DNA of 64,000 nucleotides, taken from Ensifer sp. BR816 (GTDB lineage Bacteria; Pseudomonadota; Alphaproteobacteria; Rhizobiales; Rhizobiaceae). The stretch's first letter is position 1. The number at the start of each line of letters is the position of its first letter. The stretch covers positions 4,462,799 through 4,526,798 of the forward strand of contig NZ_KB905370.1 of assembly GCF_000378985.1 (NCBI RefSeq), given 5' to 3'. The notes beneath the pieces were generated by a model. That model did no database searches, was not told the origin of the DNA, and was given only the letters and a program-made list of their open reading frames with translations. Both the position numbers and the translations under genes were made by a program. This document shows positions 25,974-34,422 of the stretch, one piece after another.

Positions 25974-27248
25974 CTACTGGATGTGCCCGGCGACTTCGGC
26001 GTCGATCGCCTTCAGTGCTTCGTCTACCGGCGTGCCCTGGGTCAGCGCCGGCAGTTGCGCTGTGACCGCGAGATCGGCCTCGTTGGTGAAGATGCCGTAG
26101 TTCACCGACGGCACCTTGGCGAGCCAGTCGGAGAAGTTCTGCCAGACCTTCTCACCGCCGAAGAACGGATCGGCCGCCTCATAGGCCGCCCCGCTACGGG
26201 CGGCGAGCAGCGAACCGACGGCGCCGCGGTCCTGCAGGATCTTCTGGTAGAAATCGATGTCCTTGCCGTAAATCTCGTTGAGGAAATCGATCGCCTCGGC
26301 CTTTTCCGCGGAGCTTTCGAGCACGTACCAGCTCGATCCGCCGAGATTCGACGCATGCGTCGCGCCTTCGATCGAGAGCGCCGGGATCGGCGCTACGCCC
26401 CATTTGCCGGCCTGGTCCGGCTGCGCCTTGACGGTGCCGGTGATCCACACGCCAGTCACGACCGACGCGACATCACCCGAGGTGAAAGTTCCAACCCAGT
26501 CGGACCAGCCGTTGGCTGGTTTGTAGATATTGGCGGACATGATCTTGCCGACCGTCTCGACCGCTGCCTTCAGCGCCGGATTGCCGGTGATGTTCGCCTT
26601 GCCTTCCTTGTCGAAATACCATTGGCCGGCCGATTGCATGATGATGCGGACGAGGCCGGCATCGTTCGGGTCGAGACCGATCATCTTCTTGCCGGTCTTC
26701 GCCTCGACCTGCTGGCCGATCTCGATGAATCGATCCCAGGTGAGGTTCTGCATGTCTTCCGGTTTGAAGCCGGCCTGCTCGAGGTAGTCCTTGCGATAAT
26801 AGAGCCCGGTGACGCCCGAATCGAAGGGCATGCCGTAGACCTGGCCGTCGACGGTCATCACTTCAACCTTGTAGGGAGCGAAGCCCGAATAGTCGACGGT
26901 GCCGGATAGGGCCGCGAAGGCGCCGGGGAAGGATTGCAGATATTTCTGCGCGCCGTAGTCCTCGATCAGCACAATGTCGGGCAACGCGTCGGCAGTGCCT
27001 GAGGCAAGGCCCGTCTGCAGCTTCTGCTCGACGTCGGTCTTGGCGAAATCGACGACGTTGAAGGTGACGTCGGGATGCGTCTTGGTATAGCGGGCGCCGG
27101 CTTCCTTCATGATCGCGACGTTGAAGTTCGGATCCCAGCACCAGATGGTGATTTCCTTCGCCTCTGCGGCGGTGACCGCCAGGAAGCTGGCGCTTGCGAG
27201 CGCAAGAGCGGCGATCCGCGACAGATGGGCACGCGCAAAAATATCCAT
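25974..27248 (-). CDS. lacE: Lactose-type ABC transporter substrate-binding protein
   Basis: Periplasmic binding protein of the CUT1 importer, 424 residues. The signal peptide is clear (LSRIAALALASASFLAVTAAEA, then KEITIWCWDP). The mature protein is an SBP_bac_1 type fold (EAGARYTKTHPDVTFNVVDF, WTDFVG-like WSDWVGTFTSGDVA, AEAIDFLNEIYGKD). It is the first gene of lacE-lacF-lacG-lacZ-lacK, and a GGGAGGAA ribosome site lies just before the ATG. A palindrome upstream (27340-27353) is a candidate operator for the LacI-type regulator at 28.3-29.3 kb. The ligand is assigned from the GH2 enzyme in the operon, not from binding residues. Confidence 0.88.
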   Translation of the reverse strand: MDIFARAHLSRIAALALASASFLAVTAAEAKEITIWCWDPNFNVAIMKEAGARYTKTHPDVTFNVVDFAKTDVEQKLQTGLASGTADALPDIVLIEDYGAQKYLQSFPGAFAALSGTVDYSGFAPYKVEVMTVDGQVYGMPFDSGVTGLYYRKDYLEQAGFKPEDMQNLTWDRFIEIGQQVEAKTGKKMIGLDPNDAGLVRIIMQSAGQWYFDKEGKANITGNPALKAAVETVGKIMSANIYKPANGWSDWVGTFTSGDVASVVTGVWITGTVKAQPDQAGKWGVAPIPALSIEGATHASNLGGSSWYVLESSAEKAEAIDFLNEIYGKDIDFYQKILQDRGAVGSLLAARSGAAYEAADPFFGGEKVWQNFSDWLAKVPSVNYGIFTNEADLAVTAQLPALTQGTPVDEALKAIDAEVAGHIQ

Positions 27249-27339
27249 GAATTTCCTCCCTCAAGGTTCGTTCCCCGAGACAGTCCTCCCTGTCTCGACG
27301 CGGAGTATTTCCTAAAATCGAGAGCGATGCAAGATTTTC

Positions 27340-27353
27340 AGTAAATATTTACT
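27340..27353. promoter_or_regulatory. Candidate LacR operator upstream of lacE
   Basis: Perfect 14-base palindrome AGTAAATATTTACT, 92 bases before the lacE start, in an AT-rich stretch. A near copy, AGTAAAATTTTATC, lies at 29374-29387 just upstream of the LacI-family gene lacR. Two similar palindromes at the two promoters expected to be controlled by one LacI-type protein support this reading; binding itself is inference. Confidence 0.5.
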
Positions 27354-27414
27354 CGCTGGCTTCGGCCCAGCCAGTTCCCATCTCGGAGGCCCGAAAAACC
27401 CATCCGGGGGCCAT

Positions 27415-27852
27415 TCAAGCCCGCTCTATGTCCGTGTGTGTAAAATCGTCACCTTTGAAGAGAAGAGGGAGGTGGTAGGTTTTCGCGCAAGCATAGGAGA
27501 AGCAGTCTCCGAAGTTCAGCCGTGCGGCATGGGCAACGACGCCTCCGTAGGTTCGGCAGGCTTCGATTGCCATGCGATGCATGGTGCCATCGATAGGCTT
27601 CGCGTTCGCTCCAATCGTCTCGATGAACGCTTCAACATGCTGTTGTGCCAGATCGATTAGGTGAGGTGGGATCGGCACTTGGTTTCCAAGAGTGCCATCT
27701 CGCTTCTTACGGGCTAGGCTGATGACCGCCTCGAACATCGAGATCGACGAATAGTAGATCGGCTGCTTCGCCTTCTCGATCTTGTCGATCAGCATGTCGG
27801 CGTCCTCCTCCTCCCCGAGGATAGCAACTATCGCAGAGGCGTCGAGGAACAT
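27415..27852 (-). CDS. vapC: VapC-type PIN-domain toxin (ribonuclease)
   Basis: 145-residue PIN nuclease. Acidic positions of the active site are visible: Asp4 (FLDASAIVAIL), the Glu of SISMFEAVISLARKK, the Asp of LNFGDCFSYACAK, and the Asp pair of LFKGDDFTHTDI. The Met at 27852 overlaps the antitoxin stop by one base (TGATG), the usual coupling; a longer frame to 27867 is less likely. VapC toxins cut tRNA or rRNA and are silenced by the partner antitoxin. The pair sits between lacR and lacE in the same orientation. Confidence 0.87.
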   Translation of the reverse strand: MFLDASAIVAILGEEEDADMLIDKIEKAKQPIYYSSISMFEAVISLARKKRDGTLGNQVPIPPHLIDLAQQHVEAFIETIGANAKPIDGTMHRMAIEACRTYGGVVAHAARLNFGDCFSYACAKTYHLPLLFKGDDFTHTDIERA

Positions 27853-28097
27853 CAGGCATCGCCCCACTGCTCATCGGTGAATTTCTTCATGTCGAAGTTC
27901 GGATCGTCGGGACCCATGGCACGAACGCTCTCTTGAATCCTTTTGATCCGCCCTTTCAACGGGATGGTCTTTTTTGCTCGTTCTAACTCGTTGAGAAGCG
28001 CCCTGCGCACCGCTTCGGTCTTATTGGGAGCATTGATGGCCTGCTGGACCTGCTTCGCAAGGTCGCCGACGGCATCGTCGCGAATATAGAGGGACAT
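27852..28097 (-). CDS. vapB: VapB-type antitoxin (Rv0623-like)
   Basis: 81 residues. The N-terminal ribbon-helix-helix-like part (LYIRDDAVGDLAKQVQQ ... NKTEAVRRALLNELER) suits the Rv0623-like VapB family. The C-terminal part (DPNFDMKKFTDEQWGDA) probably wraps the toxin active site. AGGAG stands upstream of the ATG at 28097. It binds and neutralises the adjacent VapC, and with it probably represses the pair through the palindromes at 28111-28160. Confidence 0.85.
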   Translation of the reverse strand: MSLYIRDDAVGDLAKQVQQAINAPNKTEAVRRALLNELERAKKTIPLKGRIKRIQESVRAMGPDDPNFDMKKFTDEQWGDA

Positions 28098-28110
28098 AGG
28101 ATCTCCTGAG

Positions 28111-28160
28111 GCTGTATATCCTGGCTTCGAATATACGTATATTCTATCCGGATATACAGC
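28111..28160. promoter_or_regulatory. Nested palindromes in front of vapBC (operator/promoter)
   Basis: Outer inverted repeat GCTGTATATCC (28111-28121) / GGATATACAGC (28150-28160), 11 of 11 paired, encloses a perfect 16-base palindrome GAATATACGTATATTC (28129-28144). The centres differ by one base. The site lies 14 bases upstream of the vapB start and is far AT-richer than its surroundings. This is a typical layout for cooperative binding of a VapBC complex that autoregulates its promoter. Confidence 0.65.
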
Positions 28161-28269
28161 GGTGGCAAGCTGACCGTTCCGGGGAAATGAATTCGCAATT
28201 GCCAGAGGGGAGTGCGAGTTAGGTCGGTTCGCTCCAATTGCGCCACGGCGTATGACGACTGCCCAAACG

Positions 28270-29328
28270 CTAGACAGGGCTCAATTCGCCCGATCTTGTC
28301 AGTCCGAGATCGACCGGCGCGGGCGTGCTGCCGCGCCAGACGATCTCGGTGCCGAGCACCACCTTCTTGGCGACTTCACGTCCCGACAGGCGCTCGAGCA
28401 GCAGGTCGACGGCGGTTTCGCCGATCAGTTCGGCCGGGATCTTGACGGTGGTCAGCGGCGGTCCGAGGAACTGCGCCACCGGAATATCGTTGAAGCTCGC
28501 CACCGCCACATCCTCGGGGATCCTCAGGCCCATCTCGTGAATGGCCCGGTAGGCGCCGAGCGCCAAGTTGTCGTTGCAGGTGATCAGCACCTTCGGCGGG
28601 CTGGGGTTCGACAGCATCGTCCTGGCGAGCGCGTAGCCGCTATCGGGTGTCATCCGTTCGACGAGGCACAGATCCGGATCGAAAAGCCCGGCCTTCGTCA
28701 TCCACTCGATATAGGTGCGGCAGCGACGCTCCGAATAGATGTTTTCGGGCTCGTGAAACGCGTCGATCCAGCCGATGAAGCCGATCCGGCGATAGCCCAT
28801 GGCGTGAACCGCCCCGAGAAGCCGGGTCATGGCCGTCGCGACGTCGCTTAGGACGCTGTCGTCCGCGTCGCCCGCCGGCGCGTAATCGGCAAAGACGAGG
28901 TGGCGGCTGTGGCGGCGCAGCCATTCGAGTGCGTCGCCATAATAGTGGCCGACGGCGACGACCCCGGACGCGCCCTCGAGGATCGCCGCCTCCGGAGGGC
29001 TTCCCGTATGGACGATCTTGACGATCTCGCTTTTCAGCGCCTGGCAGCGGCTCTCGATGCCGAGCCGCACGCCGACATAATAGGGATCGGCCAGTTCCTG
29101 GGCAGGTTCGAGGAAATGCACGAGGGCAATCTTCAATCCGACGCCGAGGCCCTGGGCGGCCGCACGGCTGCGATTGCGCGGCGTCGCATAATTCAGCGCT
29201 TCGGCCGTCTCGATGATCGCCTGCCGTTTCCTGGTGGAGATCGACAAGGTCGGATCGTAGTTCAAGACCCGCGACACGGTCGCCGACGACACGCCGACGG
29301 CCGCTGCGATTTCCTTGATTGTCACCAT
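28270..29328 (-). CDS. lacR: LacI-family regulator of the lac cluster
   Basis: 352 residues. The helix-turn-helix is VTIKEIAAAVGVSSATVSRVL at the very N-terminus. The hinge region is followed by a long periplasmic-binding-protein-like domain (VLITCNDNLALGAYRAI, IPEDVAVASFNDIPVAQFLGPPLTTVKIP). It most resembles the LacI subgroup with the RNRSRAAAQGLGV insert seen near galactosidase genes. It stands upstream of the lac operon, separated by vapBC, and next to agpT. Likely operators are at 29374-29387 (its own promoter) and 27340-27353 (lacE). The symbol is inferred from context. Confidence 0.83.
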   Translation of the reverse strand: MVTIKEIAAAVGVSSATVSRVLNYDPTLSISTRKRQAIIETAEALNYATPRNRSRAAAQGLGVGLKIALVHFLEPAQELADPYYVGVRLGIESRCQALKSEIVKIVHTGSPPEAAILEGASGVVAVGHYYGDALEWLRRHSRHLVFADYAPAGDADDSVLSDVATAMTRLLGAVHAMGYRRIGFIGWIDAFHEPENIYSERRCRTYIEWMTKAGLFDPDLCLVERMTPDSGYALARTMLSNPSPPKVLITCNDNLALGAYRAIHEMGLRIPEDVAVASFNDIPVAQFLGPPLTTVKIPAELIGETAVDLLLERLSGREVAKKVVLGTEIVWRGSTPAPVDLGLTRSGELSPV

Positions 29329-29373
29329 TCTCTTATGTCCCGTCGGTCAGTCGCGTCTTCGCACGTCTTATTT

Positions 29374-29387
29374 AGTAAAATTTTATC
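29374..29387. promoter_or_regulatory. Second candidate LacR operator (lacR upstream region)
   Basis: Imperfect palindrome AGTAAAATTTTATC, 45 bases ahead of the lacR start and resembling the perfect palindrome at 27340-27353 upstream of lacE. It lies in the 68-base gap between agpT and lacR, so it most likely mediates autoregulation. Confidence 0.4.
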
Positions 29388-29396
29388 GCGCAGATT

Positions 29397-30332
29397 TCAA
29401 TCGCAAGCAGCAGCCAGCGTGGTCACCTGCTCACTTGTCTTCTGGTTTTTGGCGGGCACGCTCGCATACATGCCGGTGGTGCGGAACTCGGTCGGGCTGG
29501 CGCCGAAGACGCGGCGGAAGACCTTGGCGAAATAGTTGGGGTCGTCGAAGCCGGACAGGATCGCCACCTCCTTGACCGGCAGGTCGGCGGTCTTGGTCAA
29601 CAGCTTCACCGCCCGCTGCAGTCGCTTCTGCAGCACGAATTCGGCCGGCGGCATGCCTTCGCTTGCGGCGAAGACGCGCGAGAAATGGGCGCGGCTCAAG
29701 CCGGAGACGCGGGCGAGTTCCTCGACCGGCAGCGGCTTTTCGAGATTCGCCAGAATGTGCTCGATGACGTGATGCATCTTCCGGTATTCCTCGCTGAAGA
29801 CCGGATGCGATCCGAAGACGTCGTCATAAAGCGCCATCGCCGCCTCATAGGCGATGGCCGAGGCGCGGCCCGGCGTTTCCCCGCCGGTGATGAGACGCAG
29901 GCTGCAGTCGGCGAGGCTTTCGACCGTCTCAGGCTGCAGCTTCAGGACCGGCCCGGTGACGGCGAGAATGGAGCGGTGGATGCGCAATGCCTCCTCGCCG
30001 TTCATCGAGATCCAGAAGAACTCCCAGCGCCCGCCTTCCTCCAGCCAGTAGCGATGATTGTGCGGAACGAGCAGGAGCAGCGTTTCGCCCTCGCGCACGC
30101 GATGGGTGCGGTGCTCGTAGCGCAGGTTGCCGGCGCCGCCGATCGTGTACTGCAATACCGTGAATGGCGTCTGGCCGCGCTTTCGCCCGTCCCAGTCGTA
30201 GTTCGAATCGGTCCGGATTTCGTAGCCGGTGCTCGTCGGCATGGTGTGCAGGCTCTGCCTTCCCCGCGGCAGCGAAACGGTCCGCATCACCGGCCCACGG
30301 TCGATCAATTGCTGCAGCATAGAATTACCCAT
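29397..30332 (-). CDS. agpT: AraC-family activator of alpha-galactoside genes
   Basis: 311 residues. The N-terminal half is a cupin-like sensor domain (THRVREGETLLLLVPHNHRYWLEEGG). The C-terminal double helix-turn-helix is standard AraC (LPVEELARVSGLSRAHFSRVF and LPVKEVAILSGFDDPNYFAKVFRRVFGASPTEFR, about residues 195-290). It is divergent from agaL1-agpABCD-agaL2. An AraC-like activator (AgpT) required for induction of alpha-galactoside genes is known in S. meliloti and lies in this same position, as I recall. Inducers would be melibiose or raffinose-type sugars, or galactose. Confidence 0.85.
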   Translation of the reverse strand: MGNSMLQQLIDRGPVMRTVSLPRGRQSLHTMPTSTGYEIRTDSNYDWDGRKRGQTPFTVLQYTIGGAGNLRYEHRTHRVREGETLLLLVPHNHRYWLEEGGRWEFFWISMNGEEALRIHRSILAVTGPVLKLQPETVESLADCSLRLITGGETPGRASAIAYEAAMALYDDVFGSHPVFSEEYRKMHHVIEHILANLEKPLPVEELARVSGLSRAHFSRVFAASEGMPPAEFVLQKRLQRAVKLLTKTADLPVKEVAILSGFDDPNYFAKVFRRVFGASPTEFRTTGMYASVPAKNQKTSEQVTTLAAACD

Positions 30333-30526
30333 GAAAGCACAATCCCTCTCTAGTCGTGCGGCAGATTATACACATAATGGCCACAGATCGCGCAAGACGC
30401 ATGGACTACCAGCGTTTGAAGCAGGGTTCGGTGAGGACGGTCCGCGGATGGTGGACGCATCGATTCAGTGAATTGATTTTACCCTTATAGCGCGAAGACG
30501 CCATCGCGAGGAGGTTTTAGACGACA
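30333..30526. promoter_or_regulatory. agpT-agaL1 divergent promoter region
   Basis: 194 bases between the AraC gene and the operon it probably activates. It contains an AT-rich patch around 30360-30380 (ATTATACACATAATGG) on the agpT side and TTGATTTTACCCTTATAG (30474-30491) close to agaL1. No clear AraC-type direct repeats could be fixed by eye. A GAGGAGG lies 12 bases before the agaL1 start. Confidence 0.45.
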
Positions 30527-31999
30527 ATGGGCAGCTTCAAGATCGCCATCATCGGCGCCGGCAGCGTCGGTTTCACCAAGAAGCTTTTCACCGATATCCT
30601 GTCCGTGCCGGAGCTCCGCGACGTCGAGTTCGCGCTGACGGACCTGAGCGAACACAATCTCGGTATGATCAAGACGATCCTCGACCGGATCGTCGAGGCG
30701 AACAACCTGCCGACCCGCGTCACCGCAACCACCGATCGGCGCAAGGCGCTCGAAGGCGCCCGCTACATCATCAGCTGCGTCCGGGTCGGCGGCCTCGAGG
30801 CCTATGCGGACGATATTCGCATTCCGCTGAAATACGGCGTCGACCAATGCGTCGGCGACACGATCTGTGCCGGCGGCATTCTCTACGGCCAGCGCAACAT
30901 TCCGGTGATCCTCGACTTCTGCAAGGACATCCGCGAAGTCGCCCAGCCGGGCGCTAAGTTCCTGAACTATGCCAACCCGATGGCGATGAACACCTGGGCG
31001 GCGATCGAGTACGGCAAGGTCGATACCGTCGGCCTCTGCCACGGCGTCCAGCACGGCGCCGAGCAGATCGCCGAAATCCTCGGCGCCAAGGAGGGCGAGC
31101 TCGACTATGTCTGCTCCGGCATCAACCACCAGACCTGGTTCATCGACGTTCGCTTGAACGGCCGCAAGATCGGCAAGGACGAACTTATCGCCGCCTTCGA
31201 GGCGCATCCGGTCTTCTCCAAGCAGGAAAAGCTCCGCATCGACGTGCTGAAGCGCTTCGGCGTCTATTCGACCGAAAGCAACGGCCATCTTTCCGAATAC
31301 CTGCCCTGGTACCGCAAGCGTCCCGACGAGATCACCAAATGGATCGACATGTCCGACTGGATCCATGGCGAGACCGGCGGGTATCTGCGCTATTCGACCG
31401 AGACCCGCAACTGGTTCGAGACGGAATATCCCCGCTTCCTCGAGGAGGCAGGCAAGCCGCTCGATACGATCAAGCGGTCGAACGAGCATGCAAGCCATAT
31501 CCTGGAAGCGCTCGAGACGGGCCGTGTCTATCGCGGCCATTTCAACGTCAAGAACAACGGCGTGATCACCAACCTGCCGGCCGACTCGATCATCGAATCT
31601 CCTGGCTTCGTCGATCGTTTCGGCATTAACATGGTGTCCGGCATCACGCTTCCCGAGGCCTGTGCCGCCACCTGTATCTCGTCGATCAATGTCCAGCGCA
31701 TGTCCGTGCATGCGGCGATTACCGGCGACATCGATCTGCTGAAGCTGGCGGTGCTGCACGACCCGCTGGTGGGCGCGATCTGCACGCCGGAGGAGGTCTG
31801 GCAGATGGTCGACGAAATGGTCGTCGCCCAGGCCGAGTGGCTGCCGCAATACGCCCATGCCGTCGAGGCGGCAAAGGAGCGGCTCGCCCGCTCGACGGTG
31901 AAGACCCGCGAGTGGACGGGTGCCGCCCGGCGCGAGGTGCGCTCCATCGAGGAAATCCGCGCCGAGAAGGAAGCCGCGAAGCTGCGGGCTGCGGTTTAG
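30527..31999 (+). CDS. agaL1: Alpha-galactosidase, glycoside hydrolase family 4 (MelA type)
   Basis: NAD- and metal-dependent glycosidase of 490 residues, cytoplasmic. It has the GH4 N-terminal Rossmann site (IAIIGAGSVGFT), the NYANPMAMNTW substrate-site motif, GLCHGVQ with the metal-binding Cys, and GINHQTWF with the metal-binding His. GH4 enzymes use a redox-elimination mechanism rather than two carboxylates. First gene of the operon agaL1-agpA-agpB-agpC-agpD-agaL2, it would split melibiose- or raffinose-type alpha-galactosides after uptake. An alpha-glucosidase specificity is possible within GH4, but the CHGVQ motif and context favour alpha-galactosidase. The symbol follows S. meliloti usage from memory. 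Confidence 0.87.
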   Translation: MGSFKIAIIGAGSVGFTKKLFTDILSVPELRDVEFALTDLSEHNLGMIKTILDRIVEANNLPTRVTATTDRRKALEGARYIISCVRVGGLEAYADDIRIPLKYGVDQCVGDTICAGGILYGQRNIPVILDFCKDIREVAQPGAKFLNYANPMAMNTWAAIEYGKVDTVGLCHGVQHGAEQIAEILGAKEGELDYVCSGINHQTWFIDVRLNGRKIGKDELIAAFEAHPVFSKQEKLRIDVLKRFGVYSTESNGHLSEYLPWYRKRPDEITKWIDMSDWIHGETGGYLRYSTETRNWFETEYPRFLEEAGKPLDTIKRSNEHASHILEALETGRVYRGHFNVKNNGVITNLPADSIIESPGFVDRFGINMVSGITLPEACAATCISSINVQRMSVHAAITGDIDLLKLAVLHDPLVGAICTPEEVWQMVDEMVVAQAEWLPQYAHAVEAAKERLARSTVKTREWTGAARREVRSIEEIRAEKEAAKLRAAV

Positions 32000-32028
32000 G
32001 CGGCCGTGGATATGGAAGATAGTGGGTG

Positions 32029-32080
32029 CCGCTACCCCCTCTGGCCTGCCGGCCATCTCCCCCACAAGGGGGGAGAATAG
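32029..32080 (+). repeat. GC-rich palindromic repeat, agaL1-agpA copy a
   Basis: Contains CCCCCTCTGGCCTGCCGG followed by the hairpin CTCCCCC-ACAA-GGGGGGAG. Its reverse complement recurs at 32157-32206, and close relatives lie at 58641-58695 and 58773-58818. It belongs to a dispersed intergenic repeat family seen in rhizobial genomes (RIME-like; the name is not certain). Confidence 0.7.
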
Positions 32081-32156
32081 ATGTGGCACGCCCTGCGCGT
32101 CCGTCGAGCATTTCGGTTTGCAGCGCCGTGTCGGTCGGATCGAGGGTTAGCGGCAC

Positions 32157-32206
32157 TTATTCTCCCCCCTTGTGGGGGAGATGGCGGCAGCCAGAGGGGG
32201 TAACCC
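32157..32206 (-). repeat. GC-rich palindromic repeat, agaL1-agpA copy b
   Basis: Inverted partner of 32029-32080: ATTCTCCCCCCTTGTGGGGG, then a GATGGCGGCAGCCAGAGGGGG end. Each copy is a hairpin on its own, and the two can also pair with each other. Confidence 0.7.
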
Positions 32207-32332
32207 ACGGCACTAGACCGCCGCATTGAAATGACGGCGCGAGCACACCTGCGTGAGGAGTCGCGGGGGGCTCGGGCCAAGGAGGAGCGCCACCCGTCCC
32301 GGCGTGGCGAACAGGAGGGAGAACCTGAGGCA

Positions 32333-34414
32333 ATGAAGACGTATCGATTGACAACAACGGCCAGCCTGCTGATCGGCATATCCGCCTTCGCGGTGCAGGC
32401 CTTCGCATCCGAACCGACCGTGGTGCCCGAGCAGCCGCCCGTGCCGGCGCAGGGCAAGATCACCTATGTGGCGCGCGATTCCATTCTCGAGTTCAAGGCC
32501 TTGCCCGAATATAGAGAGCCGGAATGGGTAACCGAGAAATTCGTCAAGACCGGCAAGCTGCCGCCCGTCGCCGAGCGCCTGCCGAAGGAGCCGATGGTCT
32601 TCAAGGCCGGCAACATGCCGGACGGCACGGGCGTCTATGGCGACGTCATGCGCCATGTCATCGGCGGCCGCCCGGAAGGCTGGAACTACAGCGCCGGCCA
32701 GACCCAGGGCTGGGGCGGCATCGACATCGGCATGTCGGAATGCCTGACCCGCACCGCGCCGCTCTACCAGGTGGAGGCCAGCGACGTCGAGCCGCTGCCG
32801 AACCTCGCCAGAAGCTGGGAGTGGTCGGAGGACGGGCACAAGCTTACCATGCACCTGATAGAGGGGGCGAAATGGTCGGACGGCGACCCCTTCGACGCCG
32901 ACGACGTGATGTTCTACTGGGACGACAATGTCGTCGATCCGAATGTCTCACCGCTGAACGGTGCGACGCCCGAAACCTTCGGCGAAGGAACGACGCTCAA
33001 GAAGGTCGACCAGTATACGGTCGAATGGACCTTCAAGGAGGCCTTCCCGCGCCAGCATCTCTATTCCATGGCCTATGGCACCTTCTGCCCCGGCCCGTCG
33101 CATATCCTCAAGACCAAGCATCCGAAATATGCCGGCACGACCTACGACCAATACAAGAACGGCTTCCCGCCGGAATATATGAACATTCCGGTGATGGGCG
33201 CCTGGGTTCCGGTTGCCTATCGGCCGGACGACATCATCGTGCTGCGTCGCAATCCCTACTATTGGAAGGTCGACGAGTCCGGCAACCAGCTGCCCTATCT
33301 GAACGAAGTCCACTACAAGCTGTCGACCTGGGCCGACCGCGACGTGCAGGCGATTGCCGGATCGGGCGATTTCTCCAACCTCGAGCAGCCGGAAAACTTC
33401 GTGGAGTCGCTGAAGCGTGCGGCCAACGAAGCGGCACCGGCACGGCTCGCCTTCGGCCCGCGTGTCATCGGCTACAATCTGCGCATGAACTACTCGGCCA
33501 ATGGCTGGGGAGAGCCGGACGAGCGCGCCCAGGCGGTCCGCGAACTCAACCGCAATCTCGACTTCCGTCAGGCCGTCACCATGGCGGTCGATCGCAAGAA
33601 GCTCGGCGAAGCGCTGGTGAAGGGGCCGTTTACGGCGATCTATCCGGGCGGGCTCTCCTCCGGCACCAGCTTCTATGACCGGAACTCGACCATCTACTAT
33701 CCGTTCGATCTCGAAGGTGCCAAGGCGCTCCTCGAAAAGGTCGGCCTCAAGGACACGGACGGCAATGGCTTCGTCAACTTCCCCGAAGGCACCGCCGGCG
33801 GCGCTGACGTGCAGATCGTGATGCTCGTCAATTCCGACTACGGCACCGACCGCAACCTGGCGGAAGGCCTGATCGGCCAGATGGAACAGCTCGGGCTCAA
33901 GGTCGTGTTGAATTCGGTCGACGGCACCAAGCGCGACGCGACGCAATATGCGGGCAAGTTCGATTGGCTGATCCGCCGCAACGACCAGGAGCTGACCTCC
34001 GTGGTGCAGAACACGACGCAGCTCGCGCCGACCGGCCCGCGCACCAGCTGGCATCACCGGGCGCCGGAAAGCGGCAAGGTCGACCTCATGCCCTACGAGC
34101 AGGAACTCGTCGACCTCGTCAACAAGTTCATCGCGAGCAACGACAACGAGGCGCGTGCCGACCTGATGAAGCAGTTCCAGAAGGTCTCGACGGAGAATGT
34201 CGATACGGTCGGGCTCACCGAATATCCGGGTGCGCTGATCATCAACAAGCGCTTCTCGAACATTCCTCCGGGTGCGCCGATCTTCATGTTCAACTGGGCC
34301 GAGGACACGATCATCCGCGAGCGGGTCTTCGTCGCGGCCGACAAGCAGGGCGACTACGAGCTCTATGCGGAGCAGCTTCCCGGTAAGCCCGGCGACAGCG
34401 GCCCGAGCAACTGA
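32333..34414 (+). CDS. agpA: Alpha-galactoside ABC transporter binding protein (oligopeptide-type SBP_bac_5)
   Basis: Periplasmic binding protein, 693 residues, with a signal peptide (TASLLIGISAFAVQAFAS). The mature protein has the SBP_bac_5 fold usual for di- and oligopeptides (LARSWEWSEDGHKLTMHL, EGAKWSDGDPFDADDVMFYW, LNRNLDFRQAVTMAVDRKKL). It is longer than OppA-type proteins. Its place between two GH4 galactosidases matches S. meliloti AgpA, which is needed for growth on melibiose and raffinose. The ATG at 32333 is taken because the signal peptide starts there, although the frame is open for 34 codons upstream. A stem-loop follows before agpB. Confidence 0.87.
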   Translation: MKTYRLTTTASLLIGISAFAVQAFASEPTVVPEQPPVPAQGKITYVARDSILEFKALPEYREPEWVTEKFVKTGKLPPVAERLPKEPMVFKAGNMPDGTGVYGDVMRHVIGGRPEGWNYSAGQTQGWGGIDIGMSECLTRTAPLYQVEASDVEPLPNLARSWEWSEDGHKLTMHLIEGAKWSDGDPFDADDVMFYWDDNVVDPNVSPLNGATPETFGEGTTLKKVDQYTVEWTFKEAFPRQHLYSMAYGTFCPGPSHILKTKHPKYAGTTYDQYKNGFPPEYMNIPVMGAWVPVAYRPDDIIVLRRNPYYWKVDESGNQLPYLNEVHYKLSTWADRDVQAIAGSGDFSNLEQPENFVESLKRAANEAAPARLAFGPRVIGYNLRMNYSANGWGEPDERAQAVRELNRNLDFRQAVTMAVDRKKLGEALVKGPFTAIYPGGLSSGTSFYDRNSTIYYPFDLEGAKALLEKVGLKDTDGNGFVNFPEGTAGGADVQIVMLVNSDYGTDRNLAEGLIGQMEQLGLKVVLNSVDGTKRDATQYAGKFDWLIRRNDQELTSVVQNTTQLAPTGPRTSWHHRAPESGKVDLMPYEQELVDLVNKFIASNDNEARADLMKQFQKVSTENVDTVGLTEYPGALIINKRFSNIPPGAPIFMFNWAEDTIIRERVFVAADKQGDYELYAEQLPGKPGDSGPSN

Positions 34415-34422
34415 ACCTGATC

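Larger units (their letters stand above)
32000..32332. other. 333-base agaL1-agpA gap with an inverted pair of palindromic repeats
   Basis: No gene is supported. Two copies of a GC-rich palindromic repeat (32029-32080 and 32157-32206) face each other across about 76 bases and would fold into a large hairpin in the mRNA. Some 120 bases of leader then precede agpA, with GGAGGG at 32314-32319 and GAGG directly before the ATG. The repeats could reduce or uncouple expression between agaL1 and agpA; no separate promoter can be fixed by eye. Confidence 0.6.

Noticed and set aside
27415-28097. vapBC as a decayed toxin-antitoxin remnant
   Set aside because: Both frames are intact, correctly overlapped, and the PIN active-site acids are all present.
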